Origin: an uncultured Prevotellaceae bacterium
Lineage (GTDB): Bacteria > Bacteroidota > Bacteroidia > Bacteroidales > Bacteroidaceae
Direction of reading: 5' to 3'
DNA length: 64,000 nucleotides
Assembly: GCA_902800435.1 (NCBI GenBank)
Contig: CADCEQ010000007.1
Coordinates: 4,717-68,716 of the forward strand
Below the pieces are notes generated by a model. The model had not been told where the DNA came from and searched no databases. It saw nothing but the letters and a program-made list of their open reading frames with translations. The position numbers and the translations under genes were made by a program. Shown here one piece after another: positions 15,408 through 23,079 of the stretch. Position 1 is the stretch's first letter. The number at the start of each line of letters is the position of its first letter.

Positions 15408-17834
15408 TCAGTACTCGTCGTTCTCTGTTCGGGCGATAATCTCGTTCTGAAGCTGCTCGGTCATGTCGTTGAAGTAGTCGCTGTAGCCGGCGACGCGCAC
15501 CAGCAGGTCGCGGTACTCGTCGGGATGCTGCTGGGCATCGTGCAGGGTGGCCGTATCGACGATGTTGAACTGGATATGGTGACCGCCGAACTTGAAGTAA
15601 GTGCGGATGAGCGAGGCGAGCTTCCGCTGGTCTTCGTCGCGCTTCAGCAGCTGGGGGACGAAGCGGACGTTGAGCAGCGTGCCGCCGCTTTTCGTCTGGT
15701 CGAGCTTGCCGAGGCTCTTGATGACCGCCGTGGGGCCGTGGGTGTCGCTACCGTGGGCGGGACTGGTTCCGTCAGAGATGGCGAAATGGGCAAAGCGGCC
15801 GTTGGGCGTGGCGCCGCACACACTGCCGAAGTAGTTGTGGCAGGTGGTCGAGAGCATGTTCAGCTGCGTCAGTCCGCCACGGGTGTTGGGGCGTCCCTCG
15901 ATGGCTTTCACCAGGTCGTCGTAGACGCGGACGGCAATCTCGTCGGCATACGGGTCGTCATTGCCGAAGAAAGGCGTGTGGTTGCGGATGTAGGCACGTT
16001 GAACGTTGAATGTTGAACGTTGAACGTTATCGCCTTGCTGCCCCCAGTTGCAGGCGCATGCCTCCAACATCTCGTCCATCGTGTAGCGTTTGTCCTCAAA
16101 GACGTGCTTCTTCAGGGCGGTGAAACAGTCGGTGATGGTGCCGAGGCCGGTACACTGGATGTAGGTGGTGTTATAGCGGGCGCCGCCGCTGTAGTAATCT
16201 TTTCCTTTCTCGATGCAGTCGTCGATGTAGAGACTGAGGAAGGTGGCTGGGGCGTAGAGCGAGAACATGCGCTCGATGTAGTTATTTACCGAGAGTTTCA
16301 GGTTGACGAAGTACACCATCTGGCGGTGCCAGGCATCGTACAGTTCGTCGAAAGACTGGAATGTACGCGGGTCGCCGGTTTCCAAGCCGAGCTTCTTGCC
16401 CGTCTCGGGGTCGATGCCGTTGTTCAACGTTATCTCTAAGATCTTCGGGGTGTTCAGGTAGCCAGTCAGCAGGTAGGACTCCTTGCCGAAGGCTCCTACC
16501 TCGATACAGCCTGAGCAGCCGCCTTCGCGGGCATCCTCTATGGTTTTGCCCTCGCGCACGAGTTCCTTTATATAAGTGTCGGGGTTGAAGATGGAGGGGT
16601 AGCCGTGGCCCTGGCGGATGACCTTGATGCCCTCCAACAGGAAGTCGTCGGGCGTGTTCTGGGCGATGTGGATGGAGAGGCCGGGCTGTAGCTGGTGCAG
16701 TTCCTCTTGTATCTCCAGGATGATGAACGACAGCTCGTTGGTGGCGCTGCGTCCGTTGCGGTCCACGCCGCCGATGTTGATGTTGGTGAAGTCGTTGTAG
16801 GTTCCTGACTCCAAGGCAGTGACGCCCACCTTCGGCGGAGCGGGCTGGTTGTTGAACTTGATCCACAGACAGCTGAGAAGTTCCTTCGCCTCGTCTCGGG
16901 TCAGCGTGCCGTCCTTCAGACCCTGCTCGTAGAAGGGCCACAGATGCTGGTCAATATGTCCGGGGTTCATCGAGTCCCAGCCGTTCAGCTCGGTCACCGT
17001 GCCGAGGTGAACGAACCAGTACATCTGGATGGCCTCCCACAGGTCGCGGGGAGCGTGGGCGGGCACCCAGCGACAGACTGAGGCAATCTTCTGCAATTCC
17101 TTCTTCCGTTGGTTGTTGGTTTCGGCAGAAGCCATCTGCTCAGCCAGCTCGGCATGCCGCCCGGCAAAGAGGATGGCGGCGTCGCACGAAATGGCCATCG
17201 CCTCCAGCTCCTGCTGCTTGTCGGTAGCCTCGGGGTCGTTGATGTAGTCGAGACTCTTAATCTTCGCCTCGATGCGGGCCTTCACGTCCAAGAGTCCTTC
17301 GTGGTACATCTTGCCGTCCATCGCCGTGTGGCCAGCGGCGCGCTGTTCCATGAACTCGGTGAACACACCGGCGTGGTAGGCCTCCTCCCATTCCTTCGAG
17401 ACATGGTTGAAGATGCGCTCGCGCTGTGTCTTGCCCTTCCAATAGGGGATGACCTCGCGCTCGTAGGTGTCGATGTCCTGCTGCGAGATGGTATAGCGCT
17501 GCAGTTCCCGCTCGTTCAGCGTATGCAGGTCCTCTACCGAGTGGCACGTCAGTTCGGGGAACGTCGGCACGGCCTTCGGCTTCGGTCCGCGCTCGCCGAC
17601 AATCAGCTCGTCCTCGCCTATATAGATGGTCTTCTTCTTGCAGATTTCGTAGAAGTTCCGCGCCCTCAGCACGGGTGTCGGCATCGTGCCGTAGTTCTCC
17701 TTATAGAACGCCGTCTCAATCAGCGCCCGCTCTATCGAGAGCGTCGTCGGCGTGTCGAAGTTCTGCTGGCGCAGGCGGCGTATGCGGTCGTTCATGCCGC
17801 CCAGGTTTTCGGGATGTTTGATGGTGTAGTTCAT
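15408..17834 (-). CDS. hypD: Glycyl radical enzyme, probable trans-4-hydroxy-L-proline dehydratase
   Basis: An 808-residue cytosolic enzyme. As recalled from the Clostridioides difficile HypD sequence, similarity runs along the whole protein: LIVGERG, MFTEFMEQRA-like GVFTEFMEQRAAGHT, QMYWFVHLG, LWIKFNNQPAPPKVG, GKESYLLTGY and GHHIQFNIVD. The catalytic Cys and Glu are in GGCSGCIEVG (C443, E445), and the glycyl radical in RVAGYSDYF (G783). HypD dehydrates hydroxyproline to pyrroline-5-carboxylate, which a reductase turns into proline; no reductase is encoded here. Near residues 610-620 VQRSTFNVQR is added between WGQQGDN and AYIRNHTPFFGNDD, encoded by a heptanucleotide array. The gene abuts the stop of an Xaa-Pro aminopeptidase gene with no gap, suggesting joint use of (hydroxy)proline peptides. 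A different dehydratase specificity remains possible. Confidence 0.88.
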   Translation of the reverse strand: MNYTIKHPENLGGMNDRIRRLRQQNFDTPTTLSIERALIETAFYKENYGTMPTPVLRARNFYEICKKKTIYIGEDELIVGERGPKPKAVPTFPELTCHSVEDLHTLNERELQRYTISQQDIDTYEREVIPYWKGKTQRERIFNHVSKEWEEAYHAGVFTEFMEQRAAGHTAMDGKMYHEGLLDVKARIEAKIKSLDYINDPEATDKQQELEAMAISCDAAILFAGRHAELAEQMASAETNNQRKKELQKIASVCRWVPAHAPRDLWEAIQMYWFVHLGTVTELNGWDSMNPGHIDQHLWPFYEQGLKDGTLTRDEAKELLSCLWIKFNNQPAPPKVGVTALESGTYNDFTNINIGGVDRNGRSATNELSFIILEIQEELHQLQPGLSIHIAQNTPDDFLLEGIKVIRQGHGYPSIFNPDTYIKELVREGKTIEDAREGGCSGCIEVGAFGKESYLLTGYLNTPKILEITLNNGIDPETGKKLGLETGDPRTFQSFDELYDAWHRQMVYFVNLKLSVNNYIERMFSLYAPATFLSLYIDDCIEKGKDYYSGGARYNTTYIQCTGLGTITDCFTALKKHVFEDKRYTMDEMLEACACNWGQQGDNVQRSTFNVQRAYIRNHTPFFGNDDPYADEIAVRVYDDLVKAIEGRPNTRGGLTQLNMLSTTCHNYFGSVCGATPNGRFAHFAISDGTSPAHGSDTHGPTAVIKSLGKLDQTKSGGTLLNVRFVPQLLKRDEDQRKLASLIRTYFKFGGHHIQFNIVDTATLHDAQQHPDEYRDLLVRVAGYSDYFNDMTEQLQNEIIARTENDEY
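15998..16028 (-). repeat. Heptanucleotide array (GTTGAAC)n inside hypD
   Basis: About four copies of GTTGAAC or GTTGAAT on the plus strand lie within the coding sequence and encode VQRSTFNVQR. The same heptamer, in the other orientation, fills the gap at 42533-42560. Confidence 0.85.
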
Positions 17835-19214
17835 TTATTGCATTTTTGCTTTATAGACTTCCTCGATGGTCATCGGCTTCTTGATGGTGCCAAGCAGGCG
17901 GGCGCCTTGCTCGGTCATCACGTAGTTCAGTTCGTTGCGCAGACCAGTGAAGTTGCGCCACGGACCGAGGCGATCGTAGCAGATGAAGTCGCGGAACTGG
18001 CCTTCGGCCTCCCACTTGTCCATCAGTTCGGGGATGAAATAGATGCCCGGCTCGACGGTGAAGACGAAGCCCGGTTCCAACGGACGGGCCAGACGCAAAG
18101 ACTTGAAGCCGAACTGCGTAGACTTCACGGTGCCCTCAGCATAGCCCACGTACTGCTCGCCAAGGTTCTCCATGTCGTGAACGTCGAGCCCCATCATGTG
18201 GCCCAGACCGCAGGGGAAGAACAGGGCGTAGGCACCGGCTTCGGCAGCCTCAGCGGGGTCGCCCTTCATCAGACCCAGCTCCTTCATGCCACGGGCAATC
18301 TCGGTGGCGGCGGCGATGTGGGCATCGCGGAAGGGGCGTCCCAACTGCAGTTTGTCGACAGCAGCCCAGAAACTGCGCAGGTGGATCTCGTAGACCTCGG
18401 TCTGGCGGGCAGTAAAGCGTTCGCCGACGGGCATCGACGACGAGAGGTCGCCGGCGTAGTGCGAACGGGTCTCGGCTCCAGCATCGAGTAGGAAGATGTC
18501 GCCATCCTTCAGGTCATGAATAAAACCGTGGTTGTGAAGCACCTGACCCTGAACGGTGGCGATGGTCGGGAATGCCAATGCGCCTCCTGGACGGCAGGCC
18601 ACCTGCTCGACCACTGCGGCCACTTCCGACTCATGGATGCCGGGGCGGACGGTGCGATAGGCGGCCAAGTGCATCTTCGTGCTCAGGTCTACCGACTCCT
18701 CTATCAGCCGCAGTTCCTCCTCGTCCTTGTGGTTGCGCTGGCTGACGATGGCCTTGATGAAAGGCACGCTGGCCTTCGCCGGTTGTGCGGCAGGCTCCAC
18801 GCCTAAGAGTTCCCACAGCCATACGCGGTGGTCGCCACGGTAGGGCGGCAGGAAGTGGACGGACTTCCCCTTAACGATTGTGGCCAGTTCGCTCATGGGC
18901 CAGACGTCGGTGATGCCCACGGTAGCAGCCAGTTCGCGGAGCGACGGCATCGTGCCTGTCCATACGATGTCGTCGATGGTCAGCTCGTTGCCGAAGATGA
19001 TTTCCCGATCGTTGTCGATGTCGATGACGGCGGCCAGTCCGGCGTAGTCCAAGCCGAAGAAATAGAGGAACGTCGAGTCCTGACGGAACCGATAGGTGTT
19101 GTCGGCGTAATTCATTGCTGCCTCGTCGTTGCCGAGGAAGAGCAGCAGTCCGCTGCCCATGTCGCGCTTCAGCTGGGCGCGGCGGCGGATGTAGGTTTCC
19201 TTACTTATTTGCAT
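17835..19214 (-). CDS. pepP: Xaa-Pro aminopeptidase (AMP-N plus M24)
   Basis: A 459-residue protein starting MQISKETYIRRR at 19214; a longer in-frame reading runs through the upstream transposase gene and is rejected. The N-terminal aminopeptidase P domain (about 1-130, including FLGNDEAAMNYADNTYRFRQ) precedes the metallopeptidase domain. Ligands lie in LLDAGAETRSHYAGD (two Asp), GLGHMMGLDVHD (His), FTVEPGIYF (Glu) and LRNELNYVMTEQG (Glu). It cleaves residues before proline from peptide N-termini. Its stop is immediately followed by the hypD ATG, and its start overlaps the transposase 3' end by ten bases, so all three may share a transcript. Architecturally it is the bacterial PepP type, unlike the three-domain homologue at 3816-5633. 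Confidence 0.92.
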   Translation of the reverse strand: MQISKETYIRRRAQLKRDMGSGLLLFLGNDEAAMNYADNTYRFRQDSTFLYFFGLDYAGLAAVIDIDNDREIIFGNELTIDDIVWTGTMPSLRELAATVGITDVWPMSELATIVKGKSVHFLPPYRGDHRVWLWELLGVEPAAQPAKASVPFIKAIVSQRNHKDEEELRLIEESVDLSTKMHLAAYRTVRPGIHESEVAAVVEQVACRPGGALAFPTIATVQGQVLHNHGFIHDLKDGDIFLLDAGAETRSHYAGDLSSSMPVGERFTARQTEVYEIHLRSFWAAVDKLQLGRPFRDAHIAAATEIARGMKELGLMKGDPAEAAEAGAYALFFPCGLGHMMGLDVHDMENLGEQYVGYAEGTVKSTQFGFKSLRLARPLEPGFVFTVEPGIYFIPELMDKWEAEGQFRDFICYDRLGPWRNFTGLRNELNYVMTEQGARLLGTIKKPMTIEEVYKAKMQ

Positions 19215-20302
19215 ATTGGTGGTGTTATGATGTTTTCTGTACTTTGTCGGGCCATGCTCTCGGCCAAGGAATTGAGCGCGGAGCATTCGTCGCGGGAGAT
19301 GCGGTGCTGTTGGGGGGCGCCTGTGGAAAGAGTGAGCAACAGCAGGTGGCCATCGGAGCAATGGTCAACCAGCTCGCCAGCAGGCTTATGGTAGTCTGTG
19401 AAAGGTTCTACGCACAGCTGGATGCAGAAGAGTCCTTCGTGGAAAGCCTCATCGCGCACCCGCTTCTCGTATTCGCTGATGAAAGGACTGATGAGGACGG
19501 CCCCGCGGCGGGCAGCGAGGATGCAGCCGTTCATATAGTCGCGGCGCTGTTGGTCGGTGAAATAGCGGCGCACATGAACCGCCACAAGGGGCGCATCCAG
19601 CAGCCGCACCTGGCCGATGGCCGAGAAGCTCCAGTAGGCAAAGCGCACGTTCCGCTGGACGACGAAGAGGTCAGGATGCTGGCGGCGAAGCATGAGACGG
19701 CGCGGGTTGTCGCGGACGTAGTCGATCATGTTCTGCAGCTGGCCCTCGTGCAACAGCAGGCGGTCGTGGTATCCTTTTTCCCAGAGGGGGCGCAGAGGGG
19801 CGCTCCGGCCGCTTTCTCCGCGCGAATCCGCGCTACACGGGACCGCCGGCACCCCCTGGTCCGGTGCCCCGCATACTTGCGGGGAAACGCCGTTAAAGGC
19901 CCTGGTACAGCCAACCATGAAACCCCTGATAACCTCGCCCAGCGCAACATCCATATCCTTCCTGACAAAGATGATGCCATGGAAATGGTCGGGCATCAGC
20001 TGGCAGTCCAACAGCGTGATATCACGCTCGCAGGGCTGGCCCGTCTTCGCCGCCTTCTTTTCGGCTATCTGCCGCTGTATCGCTGGAATCTTCTGCCAGC
20101 AGCGCAGCACCTCGCGGCCCAAGGCCGTCGGTTCTATGGCGGCCTCGCCCGGACTGTTTCCCGTCAGACTGCCCAAGAGCGGCTGGCGCCCTTCGGTACA
20201 GAGGGTGACGAGGTAGATGCCCCGGCCGTAATAGTCGTGGTGCTGACTGCGTTTGTGCATATGGGACACGTCGCAGCTGTCGCGGGATTGGGGCGTGTTC
20301 AT
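19205..20302 (-). CDS. REP-associated-type (Y1/IS200-like) transposase with extra C-terminal domain
   Basis: A 365-residue protein. The N-terminal about 205 residues are a Y1/IS200-like HUH transposase: GIYLVTLCTEGRQPLLG, the metal-binding HUH motif in MPDHFHGII, and the catalytic Tyr in DYVRDNPRR. A GC-rich variable stretch (about 137-165, GAPDQGVPAVPCSADSRG) lies between HUH and Tyr. After LFVVQRNVRFAYW a C-terminal domain of about 130 residues follows (GAVLISPFISEYEKRVRDEA, HKPAGELVDHCSDGHLLLL), with a Rossmann-like alternation and no assigned function. Such proteins usually act on short palindromes and occur as single copies without IS ends. None were found flanking this gene. It shares its 3' end with pepP, ten bases overlapping. 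A promoter candidate lies at 20340-20347. Confidence 0.85.
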   Translation of the reverse strand: MNTPQSRDSCDVSHMHKRSQHHDYYGRGIYLVTLCTEGRQPLLGSLTGNSPGEAAIEPTALGREVLRCWQKIPAIQRQIAEKKAAKTGQPCERDITLLDCQLMPDHFHGIIFVRKDMDVALGEVIRGFMVGCTRAFNGVSPQVCGAPDQGVPAVPCSADSRGESGRSAPLRPLWEKGYHDRLLLHEGQLQNMIDYVRDNPRRLMLRRQHPDLFVVQRNVRFAYWSFSAIGQVRLLDAPLVAVHVRRYFTDQQRRDYMNGCILAARRGAVLISPFISEYEKRVRDEAFHEGLFCIQLCVEPFTDYHKPAGELVDHCSDGHLLLLTLSTGAPQQHRISRDECSALNSLAESMARQSTENIITPPICK

Positions 20303-20339
20303 CGCTTCAACTTAGCTTAGTTTTGCTATTTAGAGTTGA

Positions 20340-20347
20340 CAAAGGTA
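20340..20347 (-). promoter_or_regulatory. -7 element upstream of the transposase gene
   Basis: TACCTTTG on the minus strand lies about 38 bases before the ATG at 20302. No clear -33 element is at the right distance. It would drive transposase, pepP and hypD if they form one unit. Confidence 0.55.
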
Positions 20348-20374
20348 CAAATAACTTCACAAAAACGCTCGTCA

Positions 20375-20410
20375 TTAACTCCTTTTAACTCCAATAACTC
20401 CTTTAACTCC
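20375..20410. repeat. TTAACTCC-type short repeat upstream of mdh
   Basis: Four imperfect copies of TAACTCC spaced 8-11 bp apart lie directly upstream of the mdh -7 element. Confidence 0.7.
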
Positions 20411-20421
20411 CCAAAAAGCAC

Positions 20422-20429
20422 TATCTTTG
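20422..20429 (+). promoter_or_regulatory. mdh promoter -7 element
   Basis: TATCTTTG lies 35 bases before the mdh ATG. The -33 position falls in the TTAACTCC repeat and does not match consensus. Confidence 0.65.
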
Positions 20430-20463
20430 CACCACGAATCTAATTTAATTATCACTAAGAAAC

Positions 20464-21456
20464 ATGGCAACATTAACAAACGACAAGCTGGTCATCGTCG
20501 GCGCAGGCGGCATGATCGGTTCAAACATGGTTCAGAGCGTACTGATGCTCGGCCTTACCAACAACATTTGTCTGTACGACATCTACGAACCCGGTGTTCA
20601 CGGCGTTTACGACGAGATGTGTCACTGTGCCTTCCCCGGCGCAAACATCAGCTATACCGTCGATGCCGCTGAGGCTTTCACGGGTGCGAAGTACATCATC
20701 TCCAGCGGCGGCGCTCCCCGTAAGGAGGGCATGACCCGCGAGGACCTGCTCAAGGGCAACTGCCAGATTGCCGCTGAGTTTGGTGAGAATATCAAGAAGT
20801 ACTGCCCCGACGTGAACCACGTCGTCGTCATCTTCAATCCCGCCGATGTGACAGCCCTCACGGCGCTTATCCACTCTGGTCTGAAGCCCAACCAGCTCAC
20901 ATCGCTGGCCGCCCTCGATTCTACCCGTCTTCAGCAGCAGCTGGCACTGGAGTTCGGCGTGCGTCAGGACAAGGTGACAAACGCCTACACCTACGGCGGT
21001 CACGGCGAGCAGATGGCCGTCTTCGCATCGAAGGCCATGATCGACGGCAAGCCCCTCTCAGAGCTTCCCCTCTCCGACGAGCGCTGGGCTGAGATCAAGC
21101 ACATGACCACCCAGGGCGGCAGCAACATCATCAAGCTGCGCGGACGCTCTTCGTTCCAGAGCCCTGCCTACCAGGCTGTCAAGATGATTGAGGGCGCCAT
21201 GGGCGGCGAACCGTTCAAGTGGCCTGCCGGCTGCTACGTGAACAGCGAGGAGCTTGGCTTCAAGAACGTCATGATGGCTATGCCCACCGTCATCGACAAG
21301 GACGGCGTACACTTCACAGCCCCCGAAGGCACGGCTGAGGAGATGGCAGCCCTGCAGGCTTCCTACGAGCACCTGCAGAAGATGCGCGACGAGATTATCG
21401 GTCTCGACATCATTCCTGCAGTGGCTGACTGGAAGACGGAGAATCCGAACCTTTAA
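20464..21456 (+). CDS. mdh: Malate dehydrogenase
   Basis: A 330-residue cytosolic enzyme interconverting malate and oxaloacetate with NAD(H), part of the reductive branch that yields succinate and propionate in Bacteroidota. The Rossmann motif VGAGGMIGSN is near the N-terminus, the cofactor-selecting acid is in CLYDIYEP, the substrate-binding Arg in APRKEGMTRED, and the catalytic His in YTYGGHGEQM (about H180). Length fits the family. It is well expressed judging by a standard promoter (TATCTTTG). The gamma-carbonic-anhydrase-like gene begins 15 bases downstream and is probably co-transcribed. Confidence 0.95.
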   Translation: MATLTNDKLVIVGAGGMIGSNMVQSVLMLGLTNNICLYDIYEPGVHGVYDEMCHCAFPGANISYTVDAAEAFTGAKYIISSGGAPRKEGMTREDLLKGNCQIAAEFGENIKKYCPDVNHVVVIFNPADVTALTALIHSGLKPNQLTSLAALDSTRLQQQLALEFGVRQDKVTNAYTYGGHGEQMAVFASKAMIDGKPLSELPLSDERWAEIKHMTTQGGSNIIKLRGRSSFQSPAYQAVKMIEGAMGGEPFKWPAGCYVNSEELGFKNVMMAMPTVIDKDGVHFTAPEGTAEEMAALQASYEHLQKMRDEIIGLDIIPAVADWKTENPNL

Positions 21457-21471
21457 TTGAGGAATTAATCA

Positions 21472-21978
21472 ATGGCTTTGATTAAGAGTTATCGCGGTCT
21501 CGCTCCCAAGTGGGGGCGAGACTGCTATTTTAGCGAGAACGCCACAATCGTCGGCGATGTGACGATGGGTGACGAATGCTCTGTGTGGTTCAATGCCGTC
21601 GTGCGTGGCGACGTGGCTCCCATCACCATTGGCGACCGGACGAACGTCCAGGACGGATCGTGCGTCCACGTGACCCACGACACAGGTCCCACCCACATCG
21701 GCAGCGACGTGACCATCGGCCACAACGTCACCGTACACGCCTGCACCATCCACGACGGTGCGCTCATCGGCATGGGCTCCACCCTGCTCGACAACTGCGA
21801 GGTGGGCGAAGGCGCCATCGTGGCCGCCGGTGCCCTGGTGCTGCAAGGCACAAAAATACCGCCCCGCGAAATCTGGGGCGGCGTACCTGCCAAGTACTTG
21901 AAGCCCGTCAGCCCTGGCCAGACCGACAACGCCAAGCACTACGTGGCATATTCCAAGTTTTATTTAGAGGAGGAGTGA
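21472..21978 (+). CDS. Gamma-carbonic-anhydrase-like hexapeptide-repeat protein
   Basis: A 168-residue protein made mostly of left-handed beta-helix hexapeptide repeats (ATIVGDVTMGDECSVWFNAV onward) with the metal-site histidines in CVHVTHD and IGHNVTVHACTI, as in YrdA/PaaY/gamma-CA proteins. The trimer would bind zinc or iron; many members lack measurable carbonic anhydrase activity. Its 3' end overlaps that of the convergent phosphoesterase gene by 19 bases, leaving no room for a terminator. Confidence 0.9.
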   Translation: MALIKSYRGLAPKWGRDCYFSENATIVGDVTMGDECSVWFNAVVRGDVAPITIGDRTNVQDGSCVHVTHDTGPTHIGSDVTIGHNVTVHACTIHDGALIGMGSTLLDNCEVGEGAIVAAGALVLQGTKIPPREIWGGVPAKYLKPVSPGQTDNAKHYVAYSKFYLEEE

Positions 21979-23078
21979 AGCGTCGCCACGACGTACTCTG
22001 ACTGGGTGCCGATGCGGAACTTGCCGCCCCAGAGGCCGATGCCGCTGCTGACGTAGTAGCGGGTGGCTCCGCGCTGGTACGGCCCCCAGGAGCACTCGTA
22101 GACGTGGTCGGTAATCCAGGAGATGGGCCATACCTGACCGCGATGGGTGTGGCCGCTCAACTGGAAGTCGATGCCGGCCTTCTCGGTACGGTCGAGGTCG
22201 TAGGGCTGGTGGTCGAGGACGATGGTGAAAGCCCCCCTTACGGTCCCCGAGGGGGCTTCATTAGTTTGAGCAATTGTTAAGGGCTTGCGCCGCCTGTTGG
22301 TGCGGTCGTCGCGGCCGATGATAACAATGGCGGAGTCGACGACGGCGGTGCTGTCGATGAGCAGGTGGATGCCGGCATCGCGGTAGAACTGCTGGGCCTC
22401 TGGACATCCGCTGTAGTATTCGTGATTGCCGAGGCAGGCATAGACGGGAGCCTTCAGACGGTGGAACTCCTCGGCCATGTGCTCCTCCAAAAGCGGGCGC
22501 ATCGAACCGTCGATGATGTCACCGGCAATGAGGATGAAGTCGGGCTGCTCGGCGTTGACGAGGTCAACCCAGCGTGCCAGCTCCTTGCGGGGATTGTGGT
22601 AGCCTATGTGCAGGTCGCTCATCATCACAACCCTGTAGTCGCGAGGCAGCGGTTTGTCGGTCTGCAAGTCCAGTTCTACGCGTACCTTATTCTTATAGTG
22701 TAGATTGCCATAGAGGAAGATGCCGAAGATAAGCACTACGATGGCAGCCGCCGACCATCCGTTCTGATAGAGCCACGAGCGGGGCACCAAGTGGACGAGC
22801 CGTCCCAGGTCGAGCACGAGGAACACGATGACGAGATACATCAGGATGAAGATGCTCGACGTGCTGATTTCATAGCACGCCTGAGCCACCGGGAGCGGCA
22901 GGCTGTCGAAACGACGGCCGAAGTTGAGGAACATCAGCAGAAACGAGCCAACGCCAAGGACGATGACCAGCAGTCGCCACACTTTTGCCACGGGCAACAA
23001 TACCCAGATGTGCCACGACAAGTAGACGAGAGCCAGCAGTGGCAGCACCATGAACAGCATCATCCACATAGTTTTCAT
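21960..23078 (-). CDS. Membrane-anchored metallophosphoesterase
   Basis: A 372-residue protein from ATG 23078 (MKTMWMMLFM). The first about 130 residues contain four hydrophobic segments, followed by a calcineurin-like phosphoesterase domain with motifs MMSDLHIGYH, LIAGDIIDG, LGNHEYYSG, VLDHQPYD and LSGHTHRGQ that bind two metals. This architecture resembles YkuE/YaeI-type enzymes, some of which act on lipids such as UDP-diacylglucosamine; location beside waaA fits an envelope role, but the substrate is inferred. Around residues 285-297 the stretch NEAPSGTVRGAF is encoded by a palindromic repeat. It starts one base after the waaA stop. Confidence 0.85.
   Translation of the reverse strand: MKTMWMMLFMVLPLLALVYLSWHIWVLLPVAKVWRLLVIVLGVGSFLLMFLNFGRRFDSLPLPVAQACYEISTSSIFILMYLVIVFLVLDLGRLVHLVPRSWLYQNGWSAAAIVVLIFGIFLYGNLHYKNKVRVELDLQTDKPLPRDYRVVMMSDLHIGYHNPRKELARWVDLVNAEQPDFILIAGDIIDGSMRPLLEEHMAEEFHRLKAPVYACLGNHEYYSGCPEAQQFYRDAGIHLLIDSTAVVDSAIVIIGRDDRTNRRRKPLTIAQTNEAPSGTVRGAFTIVLDHQPYDLDRTEKAGIDFQLSGHTHRGQVWPISWITDHVYECSWGPYQRGATRYYVSSGIGLWGGKFRIGTQSEYVVATLHSSSK
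22228..22260 (-). repeat. Palindromic insert in the phosphoesterase gene
   Basis: Coding strand GAAGCCCCCTCGGGGACCGT followed by AAGGGGGGCTTTC. The outer arms GAAGCCCCC and GGGGGCTTC-like pair to a strong hairpin. The reading frame is kept (EAPSGTVRGAF). Confidence 0.8.
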
Positions 23079-23079
23079 G

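Noticed and set aside
15408..17834. Pyruvate formate-lyase
   Set aside because: The active site is GCSGCIEVG with a single catalytic Cys followed by Ile-Glu, as in dehydratases, not the adjacent Cys-Cys pair of pyruvate formate-lyase.
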